Shown: positions 12,984 to 24,247 of the stretch, piece after piece
Position numbering within the stretch: position 1 is the stretch's first letter
Layout: each line of letters begins with the position of its first letter
Assembly: GCA_031253795.1 (NCBI GenBank)
Contig: JAIRVR010000067.1
Coordinates: 1-40,125, forward strand
DNA length: 40,125 nucleotides
Reading direction: 5' to 3'
Source of the DNA: Burkholderiaceae bacterium
GTDB taxonomy: Bacteria; Pseudomonadota; Gammaproteobacteria; Burkholderiales; Burkholderiaceae_C
Position numbers and translations under genes: made by a program
Notes under the pieces: model-generated
Databases searched by the model: none
What the model saw: only the letters and a program-made list of their open reading frames with translations
What the model was told of the DNA's origin: nothing

Positions 12984-13838
12984 ATGACTGTCAACACCAC
13001 CTCCCCTGCTTCCAACTCCCTGGGAACCATCGCCTTCATCGGCGGCGGCAACATGGCCAGCGCCATCATCGGCGGCCTGATCGCCCAGGGCCAGCCCAAG
13101 GACCGCATCGTCGTGGTCGAGCCCTTCGAGGCCGCGCGCGACGCGCTGCGCTCGAACTTCGGCATCGAGGCCCATGCCGACGCGGCGGCGGCAGCCACCG
13201 CGCTGGACAGCGCCGGCATCGTGGTCTGGGCCGTCAAGCCCCAGACTTTCAAGGACGCGGCGCTGGCCGTGGCACCGCACACGGCCAGCGCCCTGCACCT
13301 GAGCGTGGCCGCCGGCATTCCCACGGACAGCATCTCCCGCTGGCTGGGCACGGGCCGCATCGTGCGCGCCATGCCCAATACACCGGCCCTGGTCGGCAAG
13401 GGCATGACGGGTCTGTTCGCGCGCGCCGAAGTCGATGCCGCGGGCCGCAGTGCCATCGAGCAAGTGGTGGCGACCACGGGCCAGTTCGTCTGGGTGGACC
13501 AGGAAGCCCACCTGGATGCCGTGACCGCGCTGTCGGGCTCGGGTCCGGCCTATGTCTTTCTGTTCCTCGAAGCCATGACACAGGCCGGCCTGGACATGGG
13601 CCTGACGGCCGAGCAGTCCTACCGCCTGGGCGTGGCCACCTTCCAGGGCGCCTCCGAACTGGCCGCGCGCTCCACCGAGCCCGCCGAAGTGCTGCGCGAG
13701 CGCGTGACCAGCAAGGGCGGCACCACCCATGCGGCCATCACCCACATGCAGGCCCAGCAGGTGCCCGCGCACTTCGTGGCCGCCATGCGCGCGGCCGAGG
13801 CCCGGGCCAAGGAGCTGGCGGCAGAGTTCGGAAAGTGA
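12984..13838 (+). CDS. proC: pyrroline-5-carboxylate reductase
   Basis: Cytoplasmic enzyme that reduces 1-pyrroline-5-carboxylate to L-proline with NAD(P)H, the last step of proline synthesis. The 284-residue product has an N-terminal Rossmann motif IAFIGGGNMASAIIGGL (about 16-32), the MPNTPALVGKGMTG segment (about 131-144) and the family signature around ALSGSGPAYVFLFLEAMTQA (about 177-196), ending in VTSKGGTTHAAI. Length is normal. Its ATG overlaps the stop of the lipoprotein gene (ATGA), so it is probably translated as the last gene of the plus-strand glp group. I see no separate promoter. A terminator follows. Confidence 0.96.
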   Translation: MTVNTTSPASNSLGTIAFIGGGNMASAIIGGLIAQGQPKDRIVVVEPFEAARDALRSNFGIEAHADAAAAATALDSAGIVVWAVKPQTFKDAALAVAPHTASALHLSVAAGIPTDSISRWLGTGRIVRAMPNTPALVGKGMTGLFARAEVDAAGRSAIEQVVATTGQFVWVDQEAHLDAVTALSGSGPAYVFLFLEAMTQAGLDMGLTAEQSYRLGVATFQGASELAARSTEPAEVLRERVTSKGGTTHAAITHMQAQQVPAHFVAAMRAAEARAKELAAEFGK

Positions 13839-13855
13839 CGGAGAGTGCACCATGA

Positions 13856-13886
13856 AAGAAGGAGGCCCAGGCCTCCTTCTTCTTTT
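13856..13886. terminator. bidirectional terminator between proC and ubiA
   Basis: AAGAAGGAGGCC (13856-13867) and GGCCTCCTTCTT (13870-13881) are perfect inverted arms, followed by CTTTT on the plus strand; on the reverse strand the arm is followed by TTC. It sits 17 nt after the proC stop and just beyond the ubiA stop, serving two convergent genes. Confidence 0.75.
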
Positions 13887-13904
13887 GCGGCGCGGCAGTG
13901 AAGC

Positions 13905-14789
13905 TCAGCGCAAGGCAAAGCCCAGGGCCACGCCCGCGAACAGGCTGGCGCCTATCCAGTGGCTCTTGCTGAACGCCACGAAACAGCCCTCGCGCGTGCG
14001 GTGATGGATCAGGCTGAAATGCCAGACCACCTGCGCCCCGGCCGCAGCCAGGCCCAGCCAGAAGGGCCAGCCCAGGCCATAGGGGAGAACGGCCCAGACC
14101 GTCAGCAGGCCGCAGAGCAGGAAAAAGCCCATGATGGCCGCCACGTCGAAGCGGCCCAGGGTGATGGCCGAGGTCTTCATGCCGATCCGCAGGTCGTCGT
14201 CGCGGTCCACCATGGCGTATTCGGTGTCGTAGGCCAGGACCAGGAACATGTTGGCGAACCACAGAATCCAGGCCGTGACCGGTACCTGCCCCTGCACCGC
14301 CGCAAAGGCGATGACGATGCCGAAGTTGAAGGCAATGCCCAGAAAGGCCTGGGGCATGGCAAAGAAGCGCTTGGTGAATGGGTAGAGGACGGTGAACATC
14401 ACGGCCGGCACCGACCAGGCCACGGCCTCCCGGCGCGTGGTCAGCACCAGTCCCAGCGACACCAGGGCCAGGGCCGCGCCCAGCAGGGCTGCCTCCCTGA
14501 CCGACACCTGGCCCGAGGTGATGGGCCGCTGCGTGGTGCGCTTGACATGGCGGTCGAAGTCGCGGTCGGCGATGTCGTTGATGCAGCAGCCCGCGCTGCG
14601 CATCAGCACCGTGCCCAGCACGAAGACCGCCAGCAGATGCCATCCCGGGAAACCGCCCGCCGCCAGCCACAGCGCGGCCAGCGTAGGCCAGACCAGGACC
14701 AGCCAGCCGGCCGGGCGGTTGAAGCGGATCAGGTCAAGGTACAGCGACAGCCGGCTGCGCCTGGGCAAGGTCGGGGAGGAGGTGGACAT
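13905..14789 (-). CDS. ubiA: 4-hydroxybenzoate polyprenyltransferase
   Basis: Integral membrane prenyltransferase of ubiquinone synthesis; it joins the polyprenyl chain to 4-hydroxybenzoate. The start at 14789 ([20 protein letters not shown]) gives 294 residues, normal for UbiA. The first Asp-rich motif is [20 protein letters not shown] (about 72-91), which binds the Mg-diphosphate. The second is [20 protein letters not shown] (about 195-214). About eight hydrophobic helices are visible. No strong Shine-Dalgarno precedes the start. It is convergent with proC and 70 nt downstream of the PAP2 gene on the same strand. Confidence 0.95.
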   Translation of the reverse strand: MSTSSPTLPRRSRLSLYLDLIRFNRPAGWLVLVWPTLAALWLAAGGFPGWHLLAVFVLGTVLMRSAGCCINDIADRDFDRHVKRTTQRPITSGQVSVREAALLGAALALVSLGLVLTTRREAVAWSVPAVMFTVLYPFTKRFFAMPQAFLGIAFNFGIVIAFAAVQGQVPVTAWILWFANMFLVLAYDTEYAMVDRDDDLRIGMKTSAITLGRFDVAAIMGFFLLCGLLTVWAVLPYGLGWPFWLGLAAAGAQVVWHFSLIHHRTREGCFVAFSKSHWIGASLFAGVALGFALR

Positions 14790-14859
14790 GGCGGCGAGGG
14801 CGGATGGCCGGGACGGGCCCGGCCATCGCGCAAGATGCGTAAAACCGCATTGTCGCCGC

Positions 14860-15648
14860 TCAGGCGCGGCCCCTGGCCGCGCGCACCTGCGCCCACTCCA
14901 CGGTGCAGACCACCAGGGCCATCCAGGCCAGGCCCAGCAGCCAGCCCGCCAGCACATCGCTGGCGAAATGCACACGAAGCACCACGCGGCTGGCCCCCAC
15001 GCCCAGGGCCACCAGCAGCGCGGCCAGGCCGACGGGCCAGCGCCAGGCGCGCCGCAGATGGGGCAGCAGCAGCCAGGCCAGCATGCAGTACAGCACGAAG
15101 GTGCCTGCGCTGTGGCCGCTGGGGAAGCTGAACCCGCCTTCGGGCACCCACCCACCCACGGGGCGCGGGCGCGCCACACTGGTCTTGATGGCGCGTATCC
15201 ACAGGCCCACGCCGGCCGTGGCCAACAGCCAGGCCCCGGCATGCAGCCAGTCGCGCCGCCACAAAAGCAGGAGCAGCACGGCCGAGGACAGGCCGACCAT
15301 CCAGCCCACATGGCCCAGCTGGGTGAAGGCGACCACGGGGCGCACCCAGGCGTCGGTGGCATGGCCGGCCAGCCATTGGTGCAAGGCCTCGTCCAGGGCA
15401 GGCCAGTCGGTACAGCGTGCGCAGCCTGCGGCGTCGGCCAGGTCCAGCATGTCACGCGCCATGAGGGCCAGCGCCAGCACCGAAGCCAGGCCGGCCACGG
15501 CCAAGCCGCGCCAGGCGGCCACAGGCATGCGCAGGCCGGTCACGGCCACGCCAGGCCGGCGCAGGTGGAAAAAAAGGCCGCCCAGGGCGGCCAGTACCAG
15601 ACACATGCCGCCCTGGGCGGCATGTGCATCAATCCAGGTCCAGAGCAT
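14860..15648 (-). CDS. PAP2-family membrane phosphatase
   Basis: A 262-residue membrane protein with about six hydrophobic segments and the three PAP2 signature motifs: KTSVARPRP (KX6RP), FPSGHSAG (PSGH) and [12 protein letters not shown] (SRX5HX3D), in the right order in the C-terminal half. Such enzymes remove phosphate from phosphatidic acid or undecaprenyl diphosphate, with the active site on the periplasmic side. Which substrate applies here cannot be told. It lies between dps (45 nt upstream) and ubiA (70 nt downstream) on the same strand and may feed lipid carrier metabolism; that is inference. Confidence 0.85.
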   Translation of the reverse strand: MLWTWIDAHAAQGGMCLVLAALGGLFFHLRRPGVAVTGLRMPVAAWRGLAVAGLASVLALALMARDMLDLADAAGCARCTDWPALDEALHQWLAGHATDAWVRPVVAFTQLGHVGWMVGLSSAVLLLLLWRRDWLHAGAWLLATAGVGLWIRAIKTSVARPRPVGGWVPEGGFSFPSGHSAGTFVLYCMLAWLLLPHLRRAWRWPVGLAALLVALGVGASRVVLRVHFASDVLAGWLLGLAWMALVVCTVEWAQVRAARGRA

Positions 15649-15693
15649 GCAGTGCGTACACGGTCGACACCCGGACCTTCCGGAAGACGTCCA

Positions 15694-16266
15694 TCACTCT
15701 TCCAGCAGCGCCCGCAGCATCCAGGCCGTCTGCTCATGCACGGTCAGGCGCTGGGTCAGCAGATCGGCCGTGGGCTCGTCGTTGGCCTTGTCGGCCAGCG
15801 GGAACAGGCCGCGCGCCGTGCGCGCCACGGCCTCATGGCCGGCCACCAGGATGCGCACCATTTCCAGGGCCTTGGGCGGATCGTGGGGCACGTCGGCCAG
15901 GCTGGTGAGCTTGCCGAAATCGGCATAGGAACCCGGCGCGAAGTGGCCCAGGGCGCGGATGCGTTCGGCGATGGGATCAACGGCGTTCCACAGCTCCGTG
16001 TACTGCCCCATGAACATGGTGTGCAGCGTATTGAACATGGGACCCGTCACGTTCCAGTGGAAGTTGTGCGTGGTCAGGTACAGCGTGTAGGTGTCGGCCA
16101 GCAGGGCCGACAGGCCCTTGGCGATGGCGGCACGGTCCTTGTCGCTGATGCCGATATGGATGGCGGTGGCGGCACGCACGGTCGCGGGCGCCGCAGCGGC
16201 CGCTGCGGTCGGAGCGGCCTCGGGCTTTTTTGCACCGGACTTGTCTTTGCTGGCGTTCTTGGCCAT
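15694..16266 (-). CDS. dps: Dps-family DNA-binding ferritin-like protein
   Basis: A 190-residue Dps that stores iron and protects DNA during oxidative stress as a dodecamer. The start ATG at 16266 follows AAGGGA. Residues 1-30 form a Lys/Ala-rich tail ([20 protein letters not shown]...), the kind of extension that binds DNA. The ferritin core shows [13 protein letters not shown] (66-78) and [12 protein letters not shown] (96-107), which carry ferroxidase His70, Asp97 and Glu101, plus His82 in TLHTMF. The position four residues after His82, usually Asp or Glu, is Met86. It lies 120 nt after oxyR on the same strand, matching the known OxyR control of dps in E. coli. Confidence 0.93.
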   Translation of the reverse strand: MAKNASKDKSGAKKPEAAPTAAAAAAPATVRAATAIHIGISDKDRAAIAKGLSALLADTYTLYLTTHNFHWNVTGPMFNTLHTMFMGQYTELWNAVDPIAERIRALGHFAPGSYADFGKLTSLADVPHDPPKALEMVRILVAGHEAVARTARGLFPLADKANDEPTADLLTQRLTVHEQTAWMLRALLEE

Positions 16267-16386
16267 GGAATCCCTTTCTGCTTCGTACGAACGGATGGAC
16301 CCCGGGCGCGCAAAGCCCGAGGGCAGTTGCAACGATACCGCAAGTGCCGGACCGCCAGGGCGGCGACCCTGGCATGACCCGCTTTT

Positions 16387-17352
16387 TCAGGACAGTCGGT
16401 TGACGCCCGGCAAGGCGCAGGCGTAGACGGCGTTGCGCAGCGCGGCGATGGCCTCGTAGCGCGTGAAGCTGCGTCGCCAGGCCAGGACCACCCGGCGCGA
16501 GGGCGGCGCCGAGCCATCGTCCTCGTGGATGGGCAGGTAGCGGATATGGGGCTCGTCGGTCTTGCGACGGCGTGCCGTGGTTTCCAGCGCGTCGGCGGGC
16601 ACGGACAGGCGCGGCACCAGAGTCACGCCCATGCCCGCGGCCACCATGTGCTTGATGGTCTCCAGCGATGAGCCTTCGAAGGTGCGGCGAATGCCTTCGG
16701 CATTGCTGGCGTAGCGCGCGAACTCGGGGCAGACCTCAAGCACATGGTCGCGGAAACAGTGGCCCGTGCCCAGCAGCAGCATGGTCTCGTTCTTGAGGTC
16801 GCTGGTGGAGACATGGCTTTTCTGGGCCAGCGGATGGTTGCTGGGCACGGCGGCCATGAAAGGCTCGTCGTACAGCGGCGCCAGCGCGAGCCCGGTGTCG
16901 GGAAAGGGCTCGGCGACGATGGCGCAGTCGATCTCGCCCGTGCGCAGCATCTCCAGCAGGCGGACGGTGAAGTTCTCCTGCAGCATCAGCGGCATCTGCG
17001 GTGTGCGCATGATGGAGTTGCGCACCAGGTCGGGCAGCAGATAGGGACCGATGGTGTAGATCACACCCAGGGTCAGCACGCCGGACAGCGGGTCCTTGCC
17101 GCGCTTGGCGATCTCCTTGATCTCGGCAGCCTGCTCCAGCACGCTTTGTGCCTGACGGATGATCTCCTCGCCCAACGACGTGACCGAAACCTCCCCGGCA
17201 CTGCGCTCGAAGAGCTTGACATCCAGCTCTTCCTCGAGCTTCTTGATGGCCACGGACAACGTGGGCTGGGAGACGTAACAGGCTTCGGCGGCGCGGCCGA
17301 AATGCTTTTCACGCGCCACGGCCACGATGTATTTGAGTTCGGTGAGTGTCAT
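16387..17352 (-). CDS. oxyR: hydrogen-peroxide-sensing LysR regulator
   Basis: LysR-type activator, 321 residues. The N-terminal helix-turn-helix is FGRAAEACYVSQPTLSVAIK (about 18-37). In the sensor domain TGHCFRDHVLEVCPE places cysteines at exactly 199 and 208, the pair that forms the regulatory disulfide in E. coli OxyR. It therefore should sense H2O2 and activate antioxidant genes. dps follows on the same strand and is the likely nearest target. An orphan MHYT gene lies 107 nt upstream on the same strand, between oxyR and recG. I see no clear OxyR box in the gap. Confidence 0.95.
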   Translation of the reverse strand: MTLTELKYIVAVAREKHFGRAAEACYVSQPTLSVAIKKLEEELDVKLFERSAGEVSVTSLGEEIIRQAQSVLEQAAEIKEIAKRGKDPLSGVLTLGVIYTIGPYLLPDLVRNSIMRTPQMPLMLQENFTVRLLEMLRTGEIDCAIVAEPFPDTGLALAPLYDEPFMAAVPSNHPLAQKSHVSTSDLKNETMLLLGTGHCFRDHVLEVCPEFARYASNAEGIRRTFEGSSLETIKHMVAAGMGVTLVPRLSVPADALETTARRRKTDEPHIRYLPIHEDDGSAPPSRRVVLAWRRSFTRYEAIAALRNAVYACALPGVNRLS

Positions 17353-17459
17353 TGGCGAGCTGGGTCGGGGGTAAGCCTCGAAGAAGGATAAATTGTCGTC
17401 AGAACGAGCATCTGGTTACGATTGTGCCAGTCCACGCCCGTCCTTGGACGCTGCACGCC

Positions 17460-18239
17460 TCAGCCCCCCCTGAGGGTCTGGCGCATCTGGTCGCGCTGCT
17501 GGATCAACTGGTCCACGCCTATCAATGCTGCCAGGCCGATGGCCACGATCACGGTGAAGACCGGCAGGTCCAAGGCGCTTATCACGGCAAAGCCCTGGGG
17601 CCGCGCAAAGCGCTGCGCCTCCGAAACACAGACAAAGTCCGCCGCTGCCATGCCCGTGTAGTGCATGGAGCAGACCGCCGCTCCCATCACGGCTGCGGCC
17701 ACCGCCCGCAATCCTGGCGAACTCGTTCGAAACGACAGCCACAGTGCGGCGCTCGCCGCCGCGACGGCGATGAACACCGACAGCGCGACGACCGGCACCG
17801 ACCAGACAATGTAGCCGGGAAAGCGCATGCCGTACATGCCCAGGTAATGCATGAAGGCCACGCCCAGGCCCAGCAATACGCCCGCACCCAGCAACCGGCC
17901 CGTGCTGTCGGGCCGCCGCGCCACGAAGGCCAGGGCCAGCGAGGTCGCGGCGATGGCCGCCAGCAGGGAGATCAGGGTCTCCACCATGGAGTAGCCCGAA
18001 CCCATGCCCAGGTTGAGGGCCAGCATGCCCGTGAAATGCATGGACCACACGCCTATGCCGCCCAGCGCCGTGCCGGCGGCCACCAGGTTGAGCCAGCTGA
18101 TGCCCCTGCGCCCGCGTATGCGCTGGGCCGCCGTCAAGGCCACGAAGGACCCCAGAACGGCAATGCCATAGGACAGGACCACCAGACCCGTGCGGTAGGA
18201 GGTCTCGACAATCTCATTCGCTGCAACGGCTTCATTCAT
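17460..18239 (-). CDS. stand-alone MHYT-domain membrane sensor
   Basis: A 259-residue membrane protein of about seven hydrophobic segments. It carries the three MHYT repeats SMHFTGMLAL, FMHYLGMYGM and SMHYTGMAAA (about residues 66-75, 128-137 and 189-198). MHYT domains are predicted copper-binding sensors for O2, NO or CO and usually sit before GGDEF/EAL output domains. Here there is no output domain: the protein ends after the last helix and a short tail (QQRDQMRQTLRGG). The ATG at 18239 is preceded by AAGGAG. It is inserted between recG and oxyR, and another cyclic-di-GMP type gene (HD-GYP) lies just beyond recG. Partner unknown. Confidence 0.88.
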   Translation of the reverse strand: MNEAVAANEIVETSYRTGLVVLSYGIAVLGSFVALTAAQRIRGRRGISWLNLVAAGTALGGIGVWSMHFTGMLALNLGMGSGYSMVETLISLLAAIAATSLALAFVARRPDSTGRLLGAGVLLGLGVAFMHYLGMYGMRFPGYIVWSVPVVALSVFIAVAAASAALWLSFRTSSPGLRAVAAAVMGAAVCSMHYTGMAAADFVCVSEAQRFARPQGFAVISALDLPVFTVIVAIGLAALIGVDQLIQQRDQMRQTLRGG

Positions 18240-18370
18240 GTTGACGACTCCTTGGACGAAGACAGACTGACAACACAACAGTGACCGTGACCGCCCTCGC
18301 CGAGCGCGGAAGGTGGCGAGGGGGTGGGAGACCGCAGCACGGCGCGCGCGAGCGGACTACCCTGTTTAAT

Positions 18371-18395
18371 GTGACTCAATGTACCAAAAAGTCAC
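18371..18395. promoter_or_regulatory. inverted repeat in the gap between recG and the MHYT gene
   Basis: GTGACT (18371-18376) and AGTCAC (18390-18395) form 6-bp inverted arms 13 nt apart in an AT-rich patch of the 211-nt gap. On the reverse strand TTGTAA and TACATT, 16 nt apart, overlap it and could be a promoter for the MHYT gene. It could also be an operator; evidence is thin. Confidence 0.3.
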
Positions 18396-18450
18396 TTTTT
18401 TACAATCGTCTTGCGTCATGGACGCGACATAAGCCTTGCAGGGTACGGTT

Positions 18451-20640
<2,190 letters not shown>

Positions 20641-20820
20641 GGGCAATCCTGGTCGAGGCATGGGCGCTGCATACCCGCATAGTGTATGCATATACAGGTG
20701 TCAGCGGCACACCACGTTCTGCACGCATCCAGGGCAACAAAGTACCTTTCCCATCCCAGGTCTCTGGCGAAGCCGCTACCATGCCGCCAGACGTTACGTC
20801 GTGTTACCGGCATCGAATCC

Positions 20821-22059
20821 ATGTTGAAGCGCATCAATGTCCAGCACGTCACGCTGGGCATGTTCCTGCACGAGTTTTGCGGCTCCTGGATGGAGCATCC
20901 TTTCTGGCGAACCCGCTTCCTGTTGAGCACGGAGGCCGATCTGCAGCGCCTGCGCGCCACCACCATCCAGGAAGTCTGGATCGACGTGCGCAAGGGCCTG
21001 GACATCGGCGTGCAAGTGCCCTGCATGCACTTCGACCCCCAGGACGAGCTGCGCCACCAGATCCCCGACCATGCACGCCCGGCCTCCGAGCAAAGCACCA
21101 CCCCGATTGCCACGGCCATCGAACTGCGCCGCGCCGCGCAGACCTGCGCCCAGGCCCGCCAGCTGCTGGGCCGGCTGTTCAGCGATGCGCGCCTGGGCCA
21201 CCCCGTGGACGCCACGTCCGCCGGCCGGCTGGTGGACGATGTCACGGCCTCGGTGGCGCGCAACCCGCATGCGCTGATCGGCCTGGCACGGCTGAAATCG
21301 GCCGACGACTACACCTACATGCACAGCCTGGCCGTGTGCGCGCTGATGGTGGCCCTGGCGCGGCGCATGGGCATGGACGACCACAGCGTGCGCAAGGCCG
21401 GCATGGCCGGCCTCATGCACGACCTGGGCAAGACCGCCATCCCGGCCCAGGTGCTGAACAAGCCCGGTCCCCTCGATGATGCCGAATGGGCCCTGATGCG
21501 CACCCATCCGCGCCATGGCGCCCAGCTGCTGCGGCCGCTGGGCCTGGACGACGAGGTCATCGATGCCTGTCTGCACCACCATGAAAAAATCGATGGCAGC
21601 GGCTATCCCGACGGCCTGCACCGGGCCGACATCGGCCTGCTGGCGCGCATGACGGCCATCTGCGATGTCTACGACGCCATCACCTCGGACCGGCCCTACA
21701 AAAAGGGATGGCCGCCGTCGGAGGCCCTGCGGCGCATGGCCGAATGGAGCCCGGGGCACTTCGACAAGCGGCTGTTCGAGATGTTCGTGCAGACCGTGGG
21801 CATTTATCCGCTGGGCACCCTGGTGCGGCTGAACTCCCAGCGCCTGGCCGTGGTCATCGACGCTTCGCCCACCAGCCTGCTGGCACCGCGCGTCAAGGTG
21901 TTCTATTCACTGCGCCAGCAATGCCGCATCACGCCCGAGGTGGAAGACCTTTCGGAAAACCAGGGCAACGACCGTATCGTTTCGCGCGAAGACCCGGCCG
22001 ACTGGGACTTCCCTGACCTCGATTCGCTGTGGCTGGAGTTCGAACGCCAGACGCACTGA
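20821..22059 (+). CDS. HD-GYP domain phosphodiesterase with N-terminal DUF3391
   Basis: A 412-residue cytoplasmic protein without membrane segments. The N-terminal part (about 1-130; MLKRINVQHVTLGMFLHEFC, later FLLSTEADLQRLR) fits DUF3391. The C-terminal half is a canonical HD-GYP domain: HD pair His200-Asp201 in MHDLGKTAI, and HHEKIDGSGYPDG at 253-265 with the GYP at 261-263. Metal-binding residues look intact, so cyclic-di-GMP hydrolysis is likely. It starts at the ATG at 20821 with only a weak ribosome site, divergent from recG. A 159-nt gap with tandem repeats and a probable promoter separates it from queA. Confidence 0.9.
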   Translation: MLKRINVQHVTLGMFLHEFCGSWMEHPFWRTRFLLSTEADLQRLRATTIQEVWIDVRKGLDIGVQVPCMHFDPQDELRHQIPDHARPASEQSTTPIATAIELRRAAQTCAQARQLLGRLFSDARLGHPVDATSAGRLVDDVTASVARNPHALIGLARLKSADDYTYMHSLAVCALMVALARRMGMDDHSVRKAGMAGLMHDLGKTAIPAQVLNKPGPLDDAEWALMRTHPRHGAQLLRPLGLDDEVIDACLHHHEKIDGSGYPDGLHRADIGLLARMTAICDVYDAITSDRPYKKGWPPSEALRRMAEWSPGHFDKRLFEMFVQTVGIYPLGTLVRLNSQRLAVVIDASPTSLLAPRVKVFYSLRQQCRITPEVEDLSENQGNDRIVSREDPADWDFPDLDSLWLEFERQTH

Positions 22060-22083
22060 GCGGCACGCGGGTGCCTCTACCCG

Positions 22084-22125
22084 GGCGGCCCCACCTTGGC
22101 GGCCCCACCTCGGCGGCCCCACCTT
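22084..22125. repeat. 14-bp tandem repeat, three units
   Basis: Three adjacent units of GGCGGCCCCACCTT at 22084-22097, 22098-22111 and 22112-22125. The middle one ends in C instead of T. They lie directly upstream of the probable queA -35 box. Confidence 0.9.
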
Positions 22126-22126
22126 G

Positions 22127-22156
22127 TTGCGGCCAGGGCCTGGGGTTTGCGACAAT
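22127..22156 (+). promoter_or_regulatory. candidate promoter of queA
   Basis: TTGCGG (22127-22132) and GACAAT (22151-22156) are 18 nt apart. The -10 sequence is the same GACAAT seen in the rplN promoter. The leader to the queA ATG would be about 55 nt. Confidence 0.4.
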
Positions 22157-22218
22157 TGCGGATTGAGTTTTCTTCATTCACTTCCTTGGAACGGGCCCGT
22201 CCGGCCCTCAAGCACCGC

Positions 22219-23322
22219 ATGTCCTCCCTGCCCCGCGTGTTTTCGCTCAGCGACTTCGATTTCGAACTTCCCGAGGCCTTGATCGCCCAGCATCCGGCCC
22301 CCCAGCGCAGCGCCTCGCGCCTGCTCGACGGCCGCGATGCCGGCAGCCCGGCCCACGACCGCATCTTCAACGAACTGCCCGACCTGCTGCAGCCCGGTGA
22401 CCTGCTGGTCTTCAACGACACGCGCGTGCTCAAGGCGCGCATCTTCGGTGAAAAAGCCAGTGGCGGACGGCTGGAGCTGCTGGTCGAACGCGTGCTGGCC
22501 GGCAACGAGGTCGTGGCCCACATGCGCGTCAGCAAGAAGCCCCTGCCGGGCTCGCGCATCCATCTGTGCGGCGGCAAGAACCGCGGCGGCTTCGACGCCG
22601 TGCTGCTGGGCCGCTGGCCCGACGAGAACGGCCCGTTGTTCCGCCTGTCCTTCGAAGGCCCGCGCGGCGAAACGCCCCACGAGCTGATGGAGCGCTTCGG
22701 CCACCTGCCGCTGCCGCCCTATATCGAGCGCAAGCAGGAAGGCGGCAACGACCCCAGCGCGGCCGAGGACAGCGAACGCTACCAGACCGTGTTCGCGGCC
22801 CGGCCCGGCGCCGTGGCGGCGCCCACGGCGGCCCTGCACTTCGACGAACAGGTGCTGTCCCGCCTGGCCGAGCGCGGCGTGGAGCGCGCCAGCGTCACCC
22901 TGCACGTGGGTGCGGGCACCTTCCAGCCCGTGAAGACGGAGAACCTCGCCGACCACCAGATGCACAGCGAGTGGTACGACATTCCCCTGCCCACGCTGGC
23001 CGCCATGGAGCGCTGCCGCCAGCGCGGCGGCCGCATCATCGCCGTGGGCACGACCACGGTGCGCACGCTGGAGTCCTGGGCCCAGACGGGACAACTGTCG
23101 GGCGACACGCAGATCTTCATCACCCCGGGCTTCCAGTACCAGGTGGTGGACCTGCTGATCACCAACTTCCACCTGCCCAAAAGCACGCTGATGATGCTGG
23201 TCAGCGCGTTCGCGGGCTACGAGCATGTCATGGGCCTGTACCGCCATGCCATCGCCGGGCAGTACCGCTTCTTCAGCTACGGCGATTCGATGATCCTGGA
23301 GAAGAAGAAGGGCACCCCCTGA
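22219..23322 (+). CDS. queA: S-adenosylmethionine:tRNA ribosyltransferase-isomerase
   Basis: Cytoplasmic enzyme of queuosine synthesis: it moves the ribosyl part of SAM onto 7-aminomethyl-7-deazaguanine in tRNA, making epoxyqueuosine. From the ATG at 22219 ([20 protein letters not shown]) it has 367 residues. Family segments include [80 protein letters not shown] and [20 protein letters not shown]. The TGA lies inside the first bases (CCCCCTGAG) of repeat copy 4. Assignment is secure. Confidence 0.96.
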   Translation: MSSLPRVFSLSDFDFELPEALIAQHPAPQRSASRLLDGRDAGSPAHDRIFNELPDLLQPGDLLVFNDTRVLKARIFGEKASGGRLELLVERVLAGNEVVAHMRVSKKPLPGSRIHLCGGKNRGGFDAVLLGRWPDENGPLFRLSFEGPRGETPHELMERFGHLPLPPYIERKQEGGNDPSAAEDSERYQTVFAARPGAVAAPTAALHFDEQVLSRLAERGVERASVTLHVGAGTFQPVKTENLADHQMHSEWYDIPLPTLAAMERCRQRGGRIIAVGTTTVRTLESWAQTGQLSGDTQIFITPGFQYQVVDLLITNFHLPKSTLMMLVSAFAGYEHVMGLYRHAIAGQYRFFSYGDSMILEKKKGTP

Positions 23323-23459
23323 GGCGCTGACGCGCCTGCGCCTCTCTGCCCGCTGCGCGGGGGAGGGAAGCGTACGGGCAGCCGGCGACAACCTCGCGGC
23401 GGGGCGGCGCGGCCGGCACAGGCCCTTGCTCGGTGTCCCTGGCCTTTGGCCGCGCCAGT
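23315..23459 (+). repeat. intergenic hairpin repeat, copy 4 (after queA)
   Basis: Starts CCCCCTGAGGCGC, with the TGA being the queA stop codon. Stem 1 is GGCGC-TGAC-GCGCC. Stem 2 is CCCGC-TGC-GCGGG followed by GGAGGG. The tail shares GTACGGGCAGCCGGCGACA and CCCTTGCTCGGTGTCCC with copy 2, then GGCCGCGCCAGT. It fills most of the 166-nt gap between queA and the convergent siderophore ATPase gene. Confidence 0.85.
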
Positions 23460-23488
23460 TGCAAGCGCCGCGCCCCCAGCCGCGGGGG

Positions 23489-24247
23489 TCAGCCGAAGTA
23501 GTGGCAGAGCCGGCGGCCCTGGACCTCGTGGACGCTGACGGGGATGCCGTAGAGGCCGCTGAGAACCTCGTCCTGCACGACCTCGGCGGGCGTTCCCGCG
23601 ATGGCCAGGCGGCCGTTCTTGAGCGCAATGATGTGGTCGGCGTAGCAGGAGGCGAAGTTGATGTCGTGCAGCACCATGACCACGGTCTTGCCGCGCTCGG
23701 TCACGGCACGGCGCAACAGGCCCATCATGTTGACGGCATGGGCCATGTCCAGGTTGTTCAGCGGCTCGTCCAGCAGGATGCAGGGCGTGCCCTGGCACAG
23801 CACCATGGCGATGTAGGCTCGCTGGCGCTGGCCGCCCGACAGCTCGTCGAGGAAGCGCTCGGCCAGCCCCTCCAGCTGCAGATAGGCCAGGGCCTCGTCC
23901 ACATGGCGCAGATCCTCCGCATGGAGCCGGCCCTTGCTGTGGGGAAAGCGCCCGAAGCCGACCAGATCGCGCACGGTCAGCCGCAGCGCGCTCTGGTTGT
24001 CCTGGCGCAGTATGGCCATGCGCCGCGCCAGTGCATCGCTGGGCGTGGTGGCCACGTCGCAGCCGCCCACCAGCACCTGGCCGGCACTCATGGGCATGAG
24101 CCGGCTGACCAGGGACAGCAGGGTGGACTTGCCGGCCCCGTTGGGACCGATGATGGCGGTGAGCGCCTTCTCGGGCACGGTGAGGCTGAGTTGCTCCAGC
24201 ACCGTCGTGCCGCCGTGGCGCTTGAGCAGGTCGCGTGTTTCTATCAT
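23489..24247 (-). CDS. ferric-siderophore ABC transporter ATP-binding protein
   Basis: A 252-residue FecE-type ATPase, last gene of the iron-uptake operon. Motifs: Walker A GPNGAGKST (about 34-42), ILRQDNQSALRLTVRDLVGF (about 78-97), signature LSGGQRQRAYIAMVL (about 137-151), Walker B CILLDEPLNNLDMAHAVNMM (about 156-175) and H-loop VLHDINFASCYADHI. The wording, especially DEPLNNLDMAHAV and HDINFASCYADHI, is close to the VctC/YclP group that serves catecholate or petrobactin-type siderophores. Start ATG at 24247 overlaps the permease stop by ATGA. Substrate is inferred from family and neighbours. Confidence 0.88.
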   Translation of the reverse strand: MIETRDLLKRHGGTTVLEQLSLTVPEKALTAIIGPNGAGKSTLLSLVSRLMPMSAGQVLVGGCDVATTPSDALARRMAILRQDNQSALRLTVRDLVGFGRFPHSKGRLHAEDLRHVDEALAYLQLEGLAERFLDELSGGQRQRAYIAMVLCQGTPCILLDEPLNNLDMAHAVNMMGLLRRAVTERGKTVVMVLHDINFASCYADHIIALKNGRLAIAGTPAEVVQDEVLSGLYGIPVSVHEVQGRRLCHYFG

